DNA of 64,000 nt from Oscillospiraceae bacterium (GTDB lineage: Bacteria > Bacillota > Clostridia > Oscillospirales > Oscillospiraceae). The DNA lies in NCBI GenBank assembly GCA_017622295.1, contig JAGARK010000016.1, positions 62,001 to 126,000 on the forward strand, given 5' to 3'. The translations under genes were made by a program, and so were the position numbers. The notes below the pieces were generated by a model. That model saw only the letters and a program-made list of their open reading frames with translations. It ran no database searches and was not told where the DNA came from. Positions 36,370 through 44,320 of the stretch are shown piece after piece; position 1 is the stretch's first letter, and each line of letters opens with the position of its first letter.

Positions 36370-37356
36370 TTATTCCTTAACATTCTCCACAGCGGCCTTC
36401 CGGCGGCGGCGACGGCGGGTGGTGTGCTGTTCCTCGGGATCAGCCTTCTCCGCACGGCGGGCATATGCCTCGGCGGCCTCGGAGGTTGCCTCATAGGTCA
36501 GGCGGCTGACCCGGACCAGTCCGTTCTGCTGCTGGCTCAGCCGTACCCGGATCAGGAATTTACCATGCTCGGGGCAGGTTGCCAGATCCATATACCGGTG
36601 GCCGGGCTGGGCAAACCAGCGGGAGCCCAGCATCTTTCCATCGCAGATGGGGCACTTGTTCTCTTCGCCGGACATGGCGCTCAGAGCCGAGCGCTTGTCG
36701 GAGAAATCGTAGTAAACCTGGCGGCAGATACAGCCGGGAAGCTCCGCGCCGTGGAAGCCGTTTTCATGGCTCTTCAGTGCCTCATCATACTCTCTGGCTC
36801 CCTTCTTCAGATCCAACCGGGCACAGATCAGGGCCGTATGGTAGGCATCACCCAAAGCATCATGGGCAGGCCGGGTGGCCTCGATCTCAAACATCTCCAT
36901 GGCGGTCTTCAGAGCCTTCTGGGCGGTGGAGCCGTCGGTCTGGGCGTTGAAGATCATCTGGGCATTGTACCACTTTTCGGTCCAGTCAGTCTCCAGGCCA
37001 AAGAGCTGGAGATTCTCCCGGAGGATGCCGATGTCATCAAAGCCCCAGGTCAGGAACACGATGTCCTCACCGCACCACTGCCGGAACTGCTCCATGGCAT
37101 AGGGGAAAGGCACGCCCTCCTCTTTCAGCCGGGACTCCTTGATGCCCGTCAGCTTGCTGACCCGGCGGTTCAGGTGCCGATAATACTTGGGCTTGATCAA
37201 AATCTGAAATTCATCGGTAACCTGCTGGTCCTCCGTGACCCGGACGGCGCCGATCTGAATGATCTCGCCACGGATCTGAACCGGCAGCACCTTCTTGGAA
37301 GACGGGGAACCGGGCCAGGGCTGATTCCATTCCATATCCAAAACAATATATTGCAT
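36370..37356 (-). CDS. DEDDh-type 3'-5' exonuclease with C-terminal zinc-ribbon-like region
   Basis: This 328-residue protein has an exonuclease fold with the metal ligands Asp7 and Glu9 in VLDMEWN, a second Asp in TWGFDDIGIL and the HDALGDAYHTALI motif, as in the KapD/ERI-1-like group of RNase-T-family exonucleases. After about residue 230 a CPICDGKM...CPEHG segment with four Cys/His could bind zinc. The C-terminus is strongly basic (TTRRRRRRKAAVE), suggesting nucleic-acid binding. The substrate (RNA or DNA) is not known. It is monocistronic. Confidence 0.85.
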   Translation of the reverse strand: MQYIVLDMEWNQPWPGSPSSKKVLPVQIRGEIIQIGAVRVTEDQQVTDEFQILIKPKYYRHLNRRVSKLTGIKESRLKEEGVPFPYAMEQFRQWCGEDIVFLTWGFDDIGILRENLQLFGLETDWTEKWYNAQMIFNAQTDGSTAQKALKTAMEMFEIEATRPAHDALGDAYHTALICARLDLKKGAREYDEALKSHENGFHGAELPGCICRQVYYDFSDKRSALSAMSGEENKCPICDGKMLGSRWFAQPGHRYMDLATCPEHGKFLIRVRLSQQQNGLVRVSRLTYEATSEAAEAYARRAEKADPEEQHTTRRRRRRKAAVENVKE

Positions 37357-37464
37357 AGTCAGAAACCTCTAAATGTGTTTGTACATACTTTCGTACATAG
37401 TATCATAACACACAAGATGGCCCGCTGTAAACAGGAACTTGAAAAAATACAGCAGTTTTTCGGG

Positions 37465-37497
37465 CGAAAAATCCCCCGGAACCAAAGCTCCGGGGGA
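37465..37497 (-). terminator. Rho-independent terminator of nagB
   Basis: TCCCCCGGA (37472-37480) pairs with TCCGGGGGA (37489-37497); on the minus strand a TTTTTC run follows. It starts 15 bases after the nagB stop. Confidence 0.85.
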
Positions 37498-37511
37498 AAG
37501 ATATCGTACAA

Positions 37512-38240
37512 TTACAGATCCAGCAGGGACAGAGCTTCCTCGTCAGCGACGATGGTGCAGTCAGGATGCAGCTGCAGGATGGAAGCGGGAACCTTGGGAT
37601 CGATGGGGCCGGTGAACATGGCCTTGACAGCCTGAGCCTTGTTCTTGCCGTTAACGACCATCAGAACCTTCTTGGCCTGCATGATACCCCAGATGCCCAT
37701 GGTGTAGGCCTGGCGGGGAACATCGTCGCGGGAAGCGAAGAAGCGCTGGTTGGCGTCGATGGTGGACTCAGCCAGCTTGACGCAGTGGGTACCGGGGATG
37801 AAAACTTCGTCGGGCTCGTTGAAGCCGATGTGGCCGTTGGGGCCCATGCCCAGCAGCTGCAGGTCGGTGTGCAGCTGGCCGATCAGCTTGTCATAGTTGC
37901 CACACTCAGCCTCGGGATCGTCAGTCAGGCCACTGGGGATGTTGCAGTTAGCCTGGTCGATGTTCACATGATCGAACAGGTTGTTGCGCATGAAGTAGGC
38001 ATAGCTCTGATCGTGATCCTTGCTCAGGCCAACGTACTCGTCCAGATTGACGGTCTTGACCTGGGAGAAGTCCAGCTCGCCGGCTTCATACTTCTTGATC
38101 AGTTCCTTGTAGGTGCCAACAGGGCTGCTGCCGGTTGCCAGGCCCAGAACGCAGTCGGGCTTCAGGGTAACGACAGAAGCAATGATATTGCCAGCCTTGA
38201 CGCTGACGTCAGCATAGTCTTTTGCGCGGATCAGTTTCAT
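37512..38240 (-). CDS. nagB: Glucosamine-6-phosphate deaminase
   Basis: This 242-residue enzyme converts glucosamine-6-phosphate to fructose-6-phosphate and ammonia, feeding amino sugars into glycolysis. The motifs LGLATGSSPVGTYKELI, TVNLDEYVGL (catalytic Asp) and LGMGPNGHIGFNEP (catalytic His) are intact, and the length matches the Bacillus enzyme (about 242). It lacks the longer allosteric tail of the E. coli form. The ATG at 38240 replaces an open frame to 38333. No nagA is adjacent. Confidence 0.97.
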   Translation of the reverse strand: MKLIRAKDYADVSVKAGNIIASVVTLKPDCVLGLATGSSPVGTYKELIKKYEAGELDFSQVKTVNLDEYVGLSKDHDQSYAYFMRNNLFDHVNIDQANCNIPSGLTDDPEAECGNYDKLIGQLHTDLQLLGMGPNGHIGFNEPDEVFIPGTHCVKLAESTIDANQRFFASRDDVPRQAYTMGIWGIMQAKKVLMVVNGKNKAQAVKAMFTGPIDPKVPASILQLHPDCTIVADEEALSLLDL

Positions 38241-38297
38241 AATGAGGGGTCCCCTTTCATGTAATTGAAGTTGGTTTTGGTTGTTTCTCTGATATTT

Positions 38298-38326
38298 AGT
38301 ATAGCATCTTTCCCAAATCCTGTACA
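38298..38326 (-). promoter_or_regulatory. Promoter of nagB
   Basis: On the minus strand TGTACA (38321-38326), 17 bases and TATACT (38298-38303) lie about 57 bases upstream of the ATG. Confidence 0.65.
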
Positions 38327-38481
38327 GTACCAATTTGAAAAAACAATCATTTTCTATAAAAACGCAATTCCATTCGACACGTCCGTCTTTAATCTGGCCT
38401 TAAATTTTATTACATATTTGGCACTGTATTTATAGCCAGTCAGATGTATAATAGTACCATAAAGAAAAGGAGGCGACCAAA

Positions 38482-39051
38482 ATGGATCACCAAGCCAAAC
38501 TCACCACAAGAAAGATCGTTTTTGTCGGCCTGATGGCCGCGCTGACCTGCATCGGCTCTTACATCCGAGTTGCCGTTCCCGTGGACATCGGCGGCAATTC
38601 TTACTTCCATCTGGGCAACATTTTCTGCGCCCTGTCCGGCATTCTGCTGGGCCCCTGGCTGGGCGGACTGGCCGCAGGTCTTGGCTCCGCCATCTTTGAT
38701 ATGTTCTATCCCGCATTCATCTCCGAGGCCTGGCTCACCTTCCTGATGAAGGGCGCCTACGGTCTGGCAGCAGGTCTGGTGGCCTGGACCGGCAAAAAGG
38801 AGCCGGGCGCAATCAAAGCGCTGCTTGCAACCGTCACCGGTGCATTAACCTACGCCGTGCTGTATCTGGCCAAGAGCTATTTCTACGGAGGTCTGCTGAT
38901 CGCCGGTCTGACTCCCGACGCCGCCTGGCTGACGGTTCTGGGCAAGCTCCCCGCCACCATTTTCAACGCCGTGGTGGCTGTGATCTTCGCCCCCATCCTG
39001 GCAATCGCAATCAACAAAGCCCTGAAACAGAATCATCTGGCTCTGGAATAA
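38482..39051 (+). CDS. ECF transporter S (substrate-binding) component
   Basis: This 189-residue membrane protein has about six hydrophobic helices and an N-terminus with TTRKIVFVGLMAALTCIGSYIRV, the Ala/Gly helix-1 motif by which ECF S components pack against EcfT. S components bind vitamins, nucleobase precursors or metal ions and use a shared EcfA/EcfA'/EcfT module encoded elsewhere. No riboswitch was found in the short leader, so the substrate is unknown. AAAGGAGG precedes the ATG. Confidence 0.85.
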   Translation: MDHQAKLTTRKIVFVGLMAALTCIGSYIRVAVPVDIGGNSYFHLGNIFCALSGILLGPWLGGLAAGLGSAIFDMFYPAFISEAWLTFLMKGAYGLAAGLVAWTGKKEPGAIKALLATVTGALTYAVLYLAKSYFYGGLLIAGLTPDAAWLTVLGKLPATIFNAVVAVIFAPILAIAINKALKQNHLALE

Positions 39052-39056
39052 TCTGC

Positions 39057-39090
39057 AATCCGCTCCTCCGGGAGCGGATTTTGCGTTTTT
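39057..39090 (+). terminator. Rho-independent terminator of the ECF S component gene
   Basis: AATCCGCTCC (39057-39066) pairs with GGAGCGGATT (39071-39080), followed by TTGCGTTTTT. Confidence 0.8.
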
Positions 39091-39173
39091 CCCCGGGGAT
39101 TTATTTATCAAATGTTAACATATCCCAATCGGGGCGTGGTATAATATTACCAACCAACAAGGAGGAGCATTCT

Positions 39174-40046
39174 ATGTCACTGCAAGGGCTTCTGTTCAAT
39201 CTTGACGCCTCCGTCAAGGATACTTCCCGGCTCCGTAAGACCCCCATGCCCGAGGGCGTCAGCCAATGCCGCAACATTTCCTACGGCTCCCACGGAAAAT
39301 GGAGCCTGCTGGATGTCTATCATCCCCACAACACTACCGCGCCGCTGCCCACCATTGTCAGCATTCACGGCGGCGGCTATGTCTACGGCACCAAGGAAGT
39401 CTACCGCTATTACGGCATGGACATGGCTTCCCGGGGCTTTGCCTTTGTGAATTTCAATTACCGCCTGGCGCCCAAATGGCGCTTCCCCACTCCCCTGTGG
39501 GATACCAACACCGTCATGGAATGGATCTGCTGTAACGCCGCCCGGTATTATCTGGATCCGAAGCGGATCATTCTGATCGGCGACTCTGCCGGCGCCCAGC
39601 TTGCCAGCCAGTACGCTGCCATTGCCACCAATCCCGGTTATGCCGGCCAGTTTCACATGAGCGTGCCGGATATCAACATCCGTGCCGTGGGACTCAGCTG
39701 CGGCTTTTACAAGCTGGAGCAAATGCACAATGGTCCCCTGCCGGGCCTGGCCCGGGACTATCTGGGTCCCCGGACCGCTGCAGCCGATCCCCGGCTGAAG
39801 GTCCTGCCCGCCATCACAGATCAGTATCCTCCCTCTTTTGTGGTCACCGCTCATGAGGATTATCTGAAAGCGCACGCCGAGCCCATGTATGACCACCTGA
39901 TCTGCAAGGGCGTCAACGCCGAATTCAAGTGCTACGGCTGCGAGGGAGATACCGCCGTGGGTCATGTCTTCCATACCCGCATCGATCACCCGGAAGCAAT
40001 CAGATGCAACGATGACGCCGCTGCCTTTTTCCGTCAGTTCGTGTGA
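39174..40046 (+). CDS. HSL-type alpha/beta hydrolase (esterase)
   Basis: This 290-residue cytoplasmic esterase has the oxyanion-hole HGGGYVYG of the hormone-sensitive-lipase family, the nucleophile elbow GDSAGA, an Asp in VVTAHEDYLKAHAEPM and a His in VGHVFH. Such enzymes cleave short acyl esters or acetyl groups from sugars. The frame begins at 39081, but the ATG at 39174 has AAGGAGGAG upstream. It has no signal peptide. Neighbours do not indicate a substrate. Confidence 0.9.
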   Translation: MSLQGLLFNLDASVKDTSRLRKTPMPEGVSQCRNISYGSHGKWSLLDVYHPHNTTAPLPTIVSIHGGGYVYGTKEVYRYYGMDMASRGFAFVNFNYRLAPKWRFPTPLWDTNTVMEWICCNAARYYLDPKRIILIGDSAGAQLASQYAAIATNPGYAGQFHMSVPDINIRAVGLSCGFYKLEQMHNGPLPGLARDYLGPRTAAADPRLKVLPAITDQYPPSFVVTAHEDYLKAHAEPMYDHLICKGVNAEFKCYGCEGDTAVGHVFHTRIDHPEAIRCNDDAAAFFRQFV

Positions 40047-40051
40047 TCTTT

Positions 40052-40079
40052 CCCGCCTGTTTTTCAACAGGCGGGTTTT
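40052..40079 (+). terminator. Rho-independent terminator of the esterase gene
   Basis: CCCGCCTGTT (40052-40061) pairs with AACAGGCGGG (40066-40075), followed by TTTTC. Confidence 0.9.
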
Positions 40080-40095
40080 CTTTCATTCCAGGCTC

Positions 40096-40124
40096 TTGTA
40101 CATCGGAAGAATCTGCGATATAAT
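40096..40124 (+). promoter_or_regulatory. Promoter of the barnase/barstar operon
   Basis: TTGTAC (40096-40101), 17 bases and TATAAT (40119-40124) lie 32 bases before the ribonuclease ATG. Confidence 0.75.
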
Positions 40125-40156
40125 CTGTTCATCCCAAACAATATCAGGAGGAACCT

Positions 40157-40675
40157 ATGAAAAAGAAAATCAGTTCCATTCTCGCGCTGGTGCTGGTACT
40201 GATCGGCGCGTACTTTGGTTTCTTTGACGGCGGCGAGATCACCGAACTGCCCCCGGAGGAGCCCCAGATCGGCATCCAGCAAACCGCAGAAGAACTCCCG
40301 GAGGAAGCCCCGGAAGAAGATACACTCATATATGTCGGCGGAAGCTACACGACCAAAGACGATGTTGCTCTGTACATCCACACCTACGGCTGCCTGCCGG
40401 AAAATTTTATGACCAAAAAAGAGGCCCAGGCTCTTGGCTGGGAAGGCGGCGGCCTTGACCCCTATGCCGAAGGCATGTGCATCGGCGGCGACCGGTTCGG
40501 CAACTATGAGGGTCTGCTCCCCGATGCCGAAGGCCGGACCTGGACCGAATGCGACATCGACACCCTGGGTGCATCCAGCCGGGGCGCCAAGCGGATCGTC
40601 TTCTCCAATGACGGCCTGATCTACTACACGGGCGACCACTACGAAAGCTTCGAGCTGTTATACGGTGAGCCGTGA
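40157..40675 (+). CDS. Exported barnase-family ribonuclease
   Basis: This 172-residue protein has an N-terminal hydrophobic export signal or anchor (about 4-22), an acidic Glu/Pro linker (about 30-55) and a C-terminal barnase domain of about 110 residues. Against Bacillus barnase the catalytic set is complete: the Glu73 equivalent in RTWTECDI, the Arg83 and Arg87 equivalents in SSRGAKR, the His102 equivalent in DHYESF and the Lys27 equivalent in TKKEAQALGW. It should cleave single-stranded RNA outside the cell. There is no obvious signal-peptidase site, so it may stay membrane-anchored. AGGAGG precedes the ATG. It overlaps the inhibitor gene. Confidence 0.93.
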   Translation: MKKKISSILALVLVLIGAYFGFFDGGEITELPPEEPQIGIQQTAEELPEEAPEEDTLIYVGGSYTTKDDVALYIHTYGCLPENFMTKKEAQALGWEGGGLDPYAEGMCIGGDRFGNYEGLLPDAEGRTWTECDIDTLGASSRGAKRIVFSNDGLIYYTGDHYESFELLYGEP

Positions 40676-40932
40676 TGAAGGAAATCACCATCGATTGTCT
40701 GGGCATCGACAGCGCCCAGTCCCTCCACAGCGTCCTTGCCGAGAAACTGGAATTTCCCCAGTGGTACGGCGCCAATCTGGACGCCCTTTACGATCTGCTC
40801 ACCGCCATTTCCGAGGATACACGGCTGATTCTGAACCATTTTGACACCCTCGGCAGTTTCCGCCGTGGCTTCCGGATGGTGCTCAACGACGCAGAGGACG
40901 AGAATCCCCATTTTTATGTAGATATTCTCTGA
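40675..40932 (+). CDS. Barstar-family ribonuclease inhibitor
   Basis: This 85-residue cytoplasmic protein matches barstar. WYGANLDALYDLLT aligns with the barnase-binding helix of Bacillus barstar and keeps the equivalents of Asp35 and Asp39, which plug the ribonuclease active site. The ATG overlaps the barnase stop by one base (TGATG); a GTG one codon earlier is also possible but is too close to GGTGAG. The tight coupling fits an immunity protein made with its toxin. It ends the operon at a strong terminator. Confidence 0.93.
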   Translation: MKEITIDCLGIDSAQSLHSVLAEKLEFPQWYGANLDALYDLLTAISEDTRLILNHFDTLGSFRRGFRMVLNDAEDENPHFYVDIL

Positions 40933-40964
40933 AAAGAGCCACCGGCTAAGCCGGTGGCTCTTTT
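40932..40964. terminator. Bidirectional terminator between barstar and spoVAC
   Basis: A perfect 15-bp stem (40932-40946 with 40950-40964) has A/T runs at both ends. It overlaps the last base of the barstar stop and the first base of the spoVAC stop. Confidence 0.92.
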
Positions 40965-41401
40965 CAGAACATCGTCCAAATCCAATAAATCAGCCCATAA
41001 ATTACACTTGCACTCACACCATACACAATCACCGGGCCGGCGATGGTGAACATTTTCGCACCGACACCCAGCACGAACCCCTCCGTTTTAAACTCTACCG
41101 CCGGAGCGGAAATGGAGTTAGCAAAACCCGTAATGGGCACCAGGGTGCCTGCCCCCGCCATCTTGGCAATGTCATCATAGATGCTGAGGCCCGTCAGCAG
41201 TGCCGACAGTACAACCAGACTCATGGAGGCTGCCGTGCCCGCGTCGGTTTTGTCGAGCCCCATGGATGTGTACCAGTTGAGAAATGCCTGCCCGATGACA
41301 CAGATCAGCCCGCCGATCCAGAAGGCATTGAGGCAGTCCCGCCACATGGGCGATTTCGGACTCATTTCCTCCACCAGTTTACCGTATTCAAGTTCCTTCA
41401 T
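40964..41401 (-). CDS. spoVAC: Stage V sporulation protein AC
   Basis: This 145-residue membrane protein matches SpoVAC, with WRDCLNAFWIGGLICVIGQAF, GLSIYDDIAKMAGAGTLVPITGFANSI and EFKTEGFVLGVGAKMF as conserved blocks (cores IGGLICVIGQ, GAGTLVPITGFANS, EGFVLGVG). SpoVAC is a mechanosensitive-like channel in the inner spore membrane used for calcium-dipicolinate movement. The ATG at 41401 is six bases after GGAGGG; another ATG two codons earlier abuts that site. It is alone here: spoVAD and spoVAE are not neighbours, which is unusual. Confidence 0.93.
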   Translation of the reverse strand: MKELEYGKLVEEMSPKSPMWRDCLNAFWIGGLICVIGQAFLNWYTSMGLDKTDAGTAASMSLVVLSALLTGLSIYDDIAKMAGAGTLVPITGFANSISAPAVEFKTEGFVLGVGAKMFTIAGPVIVYGVSASVIYGLIYWIWTMF

Positions 41402-41506
41402 TTCCATCCCTCCGGAGGTAGGATGCCCGGAGTCTTGACTTTTAACCGCCGGAGGAGTATAACAGTTTTATCGTCATCACTCGTTTGGAGGAAGGAAGTG
41501 GGGTTC

Positions 41507-42889
41507 ATGTATTCCGGTCAGCAGTCTCTGACGGAGGGTTCCATCTGGAAGCAGATGCTGCTTTTCGCCTTTCCGGTGTTCCTGGGCAATGTGTTCCAGC
41601 AATTTTATAACGCCTTCGACTCCTGGGCCGTGGGCAATTTCATCAGCGACAATGCCCTGGCCGCCGTCAGCTCCTCCGGCAGTCTGATTTTTCTGATGGT
41701 GGGCTTCTTCAATGGCCTGGCCATGGGCGCGGGCGTCATCATCGCCAAGCATTACGGCGCAAAGGACTACAGTGCCATGGAAAAAGCCATTCACACCGAT
41801 GTGGCCTTCGGTCTCGTTGTGGGCGTTTTGCTGACCATCATCGGCGTCGCTGCCACACCGGTGATCCTGCGCTGGATGGACACGCCGGAGGAAGTCCTGC
41901 CCCTGTCCATTGTCTACTTCCGGTATTATTTCTGCGGCGCCATTTTTATCGTGATGTACAATATTATGGTTGGCATCCTCCATGCCGTGGGTGACAGCCG
42001 CCATCCTCTGTACTACCTGATGATCTCCACCTGCGTCAACATCGTGCTGGATCTGCTGATGGTGGGCATATTCTTCCGGGGCAATGAGAAAATGGGCGTC
42101 GCCTCCGCAGCCCTCGCCACCACCATCTCCCAGGGCATCAGCGCCCTGCTGTGCTTCCTGCGCCTGCTGCGCACGAAGGAGCCGTATCGGCTGAAGATTC
42201 GGGAAATTGGCTTCCACTGGAAAAGCCTGAAGGACATCATCCGCTTTGGTCTTCCCTCCGGTATCCAGAATTCCGTGATTTCCATTGCCAATGTGGTTGT
42301 GCAGACCAATGTCAACAGCTTCGGCAAGGTCGCCATGGCCGGCCACGGCGCCTATGCCAAGATTGAAGGTTTCGCCTTCCTGCCGGTGACCTGCTTCATG
42401 CAGGCCCTGTCCACCTTTGTTGGACAGAATCTGGGCGCCCGGAAATACGACCGGGTCAAGCGGGGGGTAGCCTTCGGCCTGTGCTGCTCCATGGTCACGG
42501 CGGAGCTTATCGGCCTCACAGCCTATCTACTGGCTCCCCGGCTGATTGCCATTTTCAATGCCAATCCGGAGGTCATCGATTACGGCGTCCGGTACATGCG
42601 GGTCACCAGCCTGTTTTACTGCCTGCTGGCCTTCTCCCACTGCATCGCCGGCGTCATGCGGGGCGCGGGAAAGGCATCGGTTCCAATGATGGTAATGCTG
42701 ATTTTCTGGTGCCTGATGCGCGTCACCTATATCAACATTGCCCTGCAATATGTCAACAAATTGGAAACCGTCGCCTGGGCATATCCCTTCAGCTGGAGCT
42801 GCAGCACGGTGGTCTTCCTGATCTACTTCCTGAAAGCCGACTGGATGCACAATTTCGACAGGCTTGATGCAAAGGCAAAAAAAGCATAA
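41507..42889 (+). CDS. MATE-family efflux transporter
   Basis: This roughly 460-residue membrane protein has 12 hydrophobic helices in two homologous halves and MATE motifs such as LTEGSIWKQMLLFAFPVFLGNVFQQFYN (cores PVFLGNVFQQ and NAFDSWAVG) and GLPSGIQNSVISIAN. These pumps export drugs or metabolites using a cation gradient; the substrate is unknown. The start is uncertain: the ATG at 41507 follows AAGGAAG, while a GTG at 41498, in frame, follows GGAGG by six bases. It is followed by a two-sided terminator. Confidence 0.92.
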   Translation: MYSGQQSLTEGSIWKQMLLFAFPVFLGNVFQQFYNAFDSWAVGNFISDNALAAVSSSGSLIFLMVGFFNGLAMGAGVIIAKHYGAKDYSAMEKAIHTDVAFGLVVGVLLTIIGVAATPVILRWMDTPEEVLPLSIVYFRYYFCGAIFIVMYNIMVGILHAVGDSRHPLYYLMISTCVNIVLDLLMVGIFFRGNEKMGVASAALATTISQGISALLCFLRLLRTKEPYRLKIREIGFHWKSLKDIIRFGLPSGIQNSVISIANVVVQTNVNSFGKVAMAGHGAYAKIEGFAFLPVTCFMQALSTFVGQNLGARKYDRVKRGVAFGLCCSMVTAELIGLTAYLLAPRLIAIFNANPEVIDYGVRYMRVTSLFYCLLAFSHCIAGVMRGAGKASVPMMVMLIFWCLMRVTYINIALQYVNKLETVAWAYPFSWSCSTVVFLIYFLKADWMHNFDRLDAKAKKA

Positions 42890-42918
42890 AAAATCCGCCC
42901 TAAGGGGCGGATTTTTTC
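42889..42918. terminator. Bidirectional terminator between the MATE gene and mtnN
   Basis: AAAAATCCGCCC (42889-42900) pairs with GGGCGGATTTTT (42905-42916), with T-runs for both convergent genes. Confidence 0.9.
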
Positions 42919-43627
42919 AGTTCTGTTCTGCCTGAAGGCGCTTTGCCATAGCCATGGTGACTCTTGCGCAGCGGTCAGCGGCGATGGCTTCAAAGGTGGG
43001 GTAGTCCATCTCGGCAGAGTCGTCCGCCTTGTCGGAGATGGCCCGGAGGATCACGAAAGGAACGCCGTTGCGGTATGCCGCATGGGCGATGGCCGCGCCC
43101 TCCATCTCGGTGCAGATAGCCCGGGTCTTTTCAATGATCTGCTCCTTGACCTTCTTATCTGCCACGAACAGATCGCCGCTGGCAACTCTGCCCACTTTGC
43201 TGTGGCCGGGATTCACCGCTTCGGCAGCGTCAAGGGCATAGCCCATCATCTTCTCATCTGCAGGGAACGCCACCACATCCATGCCGGGCACTCTGCCCAT
43301 CTCATAGCCGAAGTGGACGCAGTCAAAATCATGATACATGGCGTCACAGCTCACCACCAGGTCACCGATGTCCAGCTCGGCACACAGGGAGCCTGCAATG
43401 CCGGTGTTTACCAGATGGGTCACCTCATACCGGTCGCACAGCAGCTGGGCGCACAGGGCAGCATTGACCTTGCCCACACCGCACTGGACCACCACAGCGG
43501 GAATGCCTTCCAGAATGCCCTCGCAGAATTCCATTCCGGCGCGGGTGGAGACGGATGCGTTTTCCATTTTTTCCTTCAGCGTCGCGACCTCCACAGCCAT
43601 GGCGCCGATGATTCCAAGTTTTGTCAT
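42917..43627 (-). CDS. mtnN: 5'-methylthioadenosine/S-adenosylhomocysteine nucleosidase
   Basis: This 236-residue enzyme (Pfs) hydrolyses S-adenosylhomocysteine to S-ribosylhomocysteine and adenine, and also cleaves methylthioadenosine. MTKLGIIGAMAVEV, VNTGIAGSL, the catalytic MEGAAIAHAAY and AISDKAD are diagnostic. It lies ten bases after luxS, which uses its product, so the two genes form a complete SAH-recycling operon. AAGGAG precedes the ATG. Confidence 0.97.
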   Translation of the reverse strand: MTKLGIIGAMAVEVATLKEKMENASVSTRAGMEFCEGILEGIPAVVVQCGVGKVNAALCAQLLCDRYEVTHLVNTGIAGSLCAELDIGDLVVSCDAMYHDFDCVHFGYEMGRVPGMDVVAFPADEKMMGYALDAAEAVNPGHSKVGRVASGDLFVADKKVKEQIIEKTRAICTEMEGAAIAHAAYRNGVPFVILRAISDKADDSAEMDYPTFEAIAADRCARVTMAMAKRLQAEQN

Positions 43628-43637
43628 ATTCTTCTCC

Positions 43638-44114
43638 TTATTCCGGGTAGACCAGATGGGACCGGTCGATGTTTTCCAGCAGCTTCACATAGCGGCGGCC
43701 CAGGTAGTTTGCCATGGGCAGATTCATATCCAGATAATTGCCGCAGTCCTTGGCAGAAGCGCCAGGCACCTCGCCCCGGAAATCCCGTACAAATTCAAAA
43801 CAATCCTTCACCAGTCCCAGAATATCGGCGGATTCATAGTCGCCGGTCAGCAGCAGATAGAAGCCCGTCCGGCAGCCCATGGGGCCGAAATAGAGAACTC
43901 TGTCCTTCCAGTCCGGCTCGTTGCGCAGGTAAGTGGCCGCCAGATGCTCGATGGTGTGGATCTCGGCGGTATTCATCACCGGCTCCTCGTTGGGATTGGT
44001 AACGCGCAGGTCAAAGGTGGTGACGGTCTCGGCGCCCACCTTATCCTTCCGGGAAACATACAGGCCCGGCTCCAGCTTGATATGGTCAATGGTAAAGCTT
44101 GTGATTTTTTCCAT
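43638..44114 (-). CDS. luxS: S-ribosylhomocysteine lyase
   Basis: This 158-residue metalloenzyme splits S-ribosylhomocysteine into homocysteine and DPD, the precursor of autoinducer 2. The metal ligands are in HTIEH and in DCGNY, and the catalytic Cys is in GPMGCRTGFY. The ATG at 44114 has GGAGGAGAG upstream and is chosen over an in-frame start nine codons earlier. Whether AI-2 is used as a signal or is only a by-product of the activated methyl cycle cannot be told. Confidence 0.98.
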   Translation of the reverse strand: MEKITSFTIDHIKLEPGLYVSRKDKVGAETVTTFDLRVTNPNEEPVMNTAEIHTIEHLAATYLRNEPDWKDRVLYFGPMGCRTGFYLLLTGDYESADILGLVKDCFEFVRDFRGEVPGASAKDCGNYLDMNLPMANYLGRRYVKLLENIDRSHLVYPE

Positions 44115-44159
44115 GTTGTTTTCTCTCCTCCACAGGGACAATTTGATTCGTTATGTTAT

Positions 44160-44188
44160 ATCATATCGCAAACAGTCCCCAAATGCAA
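44160..44188 (-). promoter_or_regulatory. Promoter of the luxS-mtnN operon
   Basis: On the minus strand TTGCAT (44183-44188), 17 bases and TATGAT (44160-44165) lie about 45 bases upstream of luxS. Confidence 0.7.
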
Positions 44189-44259
44189 GGAAAAAACATC
44201 CCCGATCCGCCTCAGTCCGGGACTGCGGCGGATTTCTGTCTCTTTTCTGGCAATTTAAC

Positions 44260-44288
44260 TTGCAATTTGTGAAAAGGGACAGTATAAT
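44260..44288 (+). promoter_or_regulatory. Promoter of the deacetylase-like membrane protein gene
   Basis: TTGCAA (44260-44265), 17 bases and TATAAT (44283-44288) lie 32 bases before the ATG at 44321. Confidence 0.75.
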
Positions 44289-44320
44289 AACCTTGACTAA
44301 CCATGAAGGTAGGGATAATA

